From Desulfobacterales bacterium (GTDB lineage Bacteria > Desulfobacterota > Desulfobacteria > Desulfobacterales > C00003060), in assembly GCA_030616425.1 (NCBI GenBank), contig JAUWXJ010000105.1, positions 1 through 8,098 of the forward strand: a DNA stretch of 8,098 bases, written 5' to 3'. A model generated the notes under the pieces. That model was not told where the DNA came from, ran no database searches, and was given only the letters and a program-made list of their open reading frames with translations. Within the stretch, counting starts at the first letter, position 1, and each line of letters starts with the position of its first letter. Of this stretch, positions 7,257 through 8,098 are shown piece after piece. The position numbers were made by a program, and so were the translations under genes.

Positions 7257-7450
7257 GGGTTGTTGCCCAAACCCCTTTTCGCTTTGTCTAAAACGTTTTT
7301 TGATAAATCTAAAGCTTGCTTCAGGCGATTTCAAAACTCGCCCTTCTGGCTCAACCAGTTGAAATCGCTGATCTTCCGCTTCGCCAAGATTTATTAGCAA
7401 AAAACGTTTTAATGACCGCTCAAATGAGCTTTTATTTAGGCAACAACCCC
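7257..7450. mobile_element. MITE-like nested inverted-repeat element, 194 bases
   Basis: The termini are inverted repeats: 7257-7271 (GGGTTGTTGCCCAAA) against the complement of 7435-7449, 14 of 15 bases matching, the outer 11 perfect. Inside is a second inverted pair, 7289-7302 with 7398-7411 (14 of 14 bases, core AAAACGTTTT), continuing after a 3-base bulge as 7303-7310 with 7387-7394 (8 of 8). A third pair is 7325-7334 (GCGATTTCAA) with 7359-7368 (10 of 10), capped by CTGG/CCAG. The whole unit could fold as one long interrupted hairpin. TTTTAAC flanks it on both sides. There is no open reading frame of transposase size, so any movement would need a transposase in trans. The IS family is not assigned from the termini. 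A structured non-coding RNA is the main alternative; the flanking duplication favours a MITE. Confidence 0.65.
7418..7434 (+). repeat. Small palindrome followed by T-rich tract inside the element
   Basis: GCTCA (7418-7422) and TGAGC (7425-7429) are complementary with a 2-base centre, and TTTTA follows. As RNA, the realistic fold is a 4-base-pair GCTC/GAGC stem with a 4-base loop. It could be a very weak terminator or a sub-end binding site; the stem is too short for a firm call. Confidence 0.3.
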
Positions 7451-7457
7451 TTTTAAC
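7451..7457 (+). repeat. Right copy of 7-base direct repeat TTTTAAC
   Basis: Identical to 7250-7256 and immediately outside the right terminus (CCCC, 7447-7450) of the MITE-like element. It is also in phase with the heptamer run that follows, so a shared origin with that repeat cannot be excluded. Confidence 0.6.
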
Positions 7458-7478
7458 TAGTGACCAGTAATAGAGAAC
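7458..7478 (+). repeat. Heptamer run upstream of dapL
   Basis: TAGTGAC, CAGTAAT and AGAGAAC form three consecutive 7-base units related to the CAGTAAC/GAGTGAC units before lysA. They end 4 bases before the dapL start and include its only purine-rich ribosome-binding candidate (AGAGAA, 7472-7477). Confidence 0.5.
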
Positions 7479-7482
7479 GAAA

Positions 7483-8098
7483 TTGAAAATTGAAAAAGCT
7501 GAAAGATTAAAACGTCTTCCTCCTTATCTTTTCAAGGAGATAGATCGCCAGAAAGAAGAGGTTCGGGCCAAGGGGGTTGACATTATTGATCTCGGGGTAG
7601 GGGATCCAGACCTTCCAACCCCGCCCCATATCATCGAGGCCTTACAGAGAGCAGCCGCAGATCCGGCCAATCACCGATATCCTTCCTATTCGGGGATGGC
7701 TGAGTTTAATGCCGCAACGGCAAAGTGGTACACGCAGCGTTTTAACGTTGACCTTGATCCGGGTCAGGAGGTCGTGACCTTGATCGGATCCAAAGAGGGG
7801 ATTGCCCATGTTCCCCTGGCCTTAATCGACCCGGGCGACATAGCCCTTGTAGCCAGTCCAGGCTATCCTGTTTATCATATCGGCACGCAGTTTGCCGGCG
7901 GGGAATCATATTTTATGGATCTTTTGAAAGAGAATAGATTCTTGCCTGACCTTGAGGCTATTTCACCGGAAATAGCACAAAAGGCAAAGATGATGTTTAT
8001 AAACTATCCAAACAACCCCACGGCAGCAGTGGCCACAAAGGATTTTTTTGAATCGGTGGTCTCTTTTGCCAATGAATATAATGTCATAGTCTGCCATG
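7483..8098 (+). CDS. dapL: LL-diaminopimelate aminotransferase DapL, 3' truncated by window edge
   Basis: PLP-dependent class I/II aminotransferase that converts tetrahydrodipicolinate and glutamate directly to LL-diaminopimelate, bypassing the DapD/DapC/DapE succinylase steps. The 205 visible residues start MKIEKAERLKRLPPYLFKEI, close to the characteristic DapL N-terminus. They continue with DLGVGDPDLPTP (36-47), RYPSYSGMAEF (65-75), the cofactor-phosphate region GSKEGIAH (102-109), SPGYPVY (125-131) and NYPNNPT (174-180, with the conserved PLP-contacting asparagine). The Schiff-base lysine region lies beyond the edge. An in-frame TAG at 7471 and the absence of ATG or GTG before the conserved N-terminus make TTG at 7483 the start. 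The ribosome binding site is weak (AGAG about 7 bases upstream). A different class I aminotransferase is possible, but the context with lysA and dapF supports DapL. Confidence 0.9.
   Translation, partial: MKIEKAERLKRLPPYLFKEIDRQKEEVRAKGVDIIDLGVGDPDLPTPPHIIEALQRAAADPANHRYPSYSGMAEFNAATAKWYTQRFNVDLDPGQEVVTLIGSKEGIAHVPLALIDPGDIALVASPGYPVYHIGTQFAGGESYFMDLLKENRFLPDLEAISPEIAQKAKMMFINYPNNPTAAVATKDFFESVVSFANEYNVIVCH

Larger units (their letters stand above)
7178..7482. other. Non-coding interval between dapF and dapL
   Basis: About 305 bases without a supported gene, more AT-rich than its surroundings after about 7245. In order it holds a weak hairpin (CGCCC 7196-7200 with GGGCG 7207-7211, no T-run), a copy of the element end (7225-7239), the 194-base MITE-like inverted repeat (7257-7450) and three or four heptamers up to the dapL start. 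No tRNA or convincing sigma-70 promoter was seen. The open frame at 7005-7220 that enters this interval lies mostly within dapF and is not considered real. Confidence 0.8.

Noticed and set aside
7257..7450. CRISPR array or tRNA/riboswitch in the dapF-dapL gap
   Set aside because: There are no regularly spaced direct repeats and no cloverleaf. A lysine riboswitch was considered because of the genes, but I see none of its characteristic conserved core and the flanking TTTTAAC duplication fits a mobile element better.

Overview
The window is a compact, all-plus-strand amino-acid biosynthesis segment. It carries the late arginine genes argD (5' truncated), argF, argG and argH, then a short lipoprotein gene, lysA, dapF, a roughly 305-base non-coding stretch with a small transposon-like element, and the 5' part of dapL. 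The gene order (argD-argF-argG-argH, LptM-like lipoprotein, lysA, dapF, dapL), the use of the one-step DapL aminotransferase route to diaminopimelate, and the general protein character suggest a Gram-negative member of the Desulfobacterota (former Deltaproteobacteria). This is inference from family knowledge; no rRNA or marker gene is present to settle it.

Layout. Bases 2-4561 hold argD, argF, argG and argH with gaps of 46, 24 and 8 bases, consistent with one transcript. A GC-rich sequence with two mutually exclusive hairpins fills the argD-argF gap and overlaps the probable argF ribosome binding site. Bases 4524-5003 encode a lipoprotein that overlaps the end of argH. Its N-terminus resembles LptM/YifL, the small lipoprotein found beside dapF or lysA in many proteobacteria, but it continues into a fibronectin-III-like domain. 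A run of degenerate 7-base repeats separates it from lysA (5049-6302). A terminator-like hairpin with a T6 run is embedded in the last codons of lysA, before dapF (6344-7177). Bases 7178-7482 hold no gene. They contain a 194-base nested inverted repeat (7257-7450) with 15-base terminal inverted repeats and a 7-base flanking direct repeat, best read as a MITE-like element, followed by another short run of heptamers. dapL starts at a TTG at 7483 and runs off the window.

Function. ArgD makes N-acetylornithine, ArgF makes citrulline from ornithine, and ArgG plus ArgH convert citrulline to arginine. DapL converts tetrahydrodipicolinate to LL-diaminopimelate, DapF epimerises it to the meso form used in peptidoglycan, and LysA decarboxylates meso-diaminopimelate to lysine. 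dapA and dapB, which supply tetrahydrodipicolinate, are not between dapF and dapL here. The enzymes themselves look ordinary and intact. The less expected material is the extended LptM-like lipoprotein, the MITE-like element, the heptamer runs upstream of lysA and dapL, and the lysA-end terminator.
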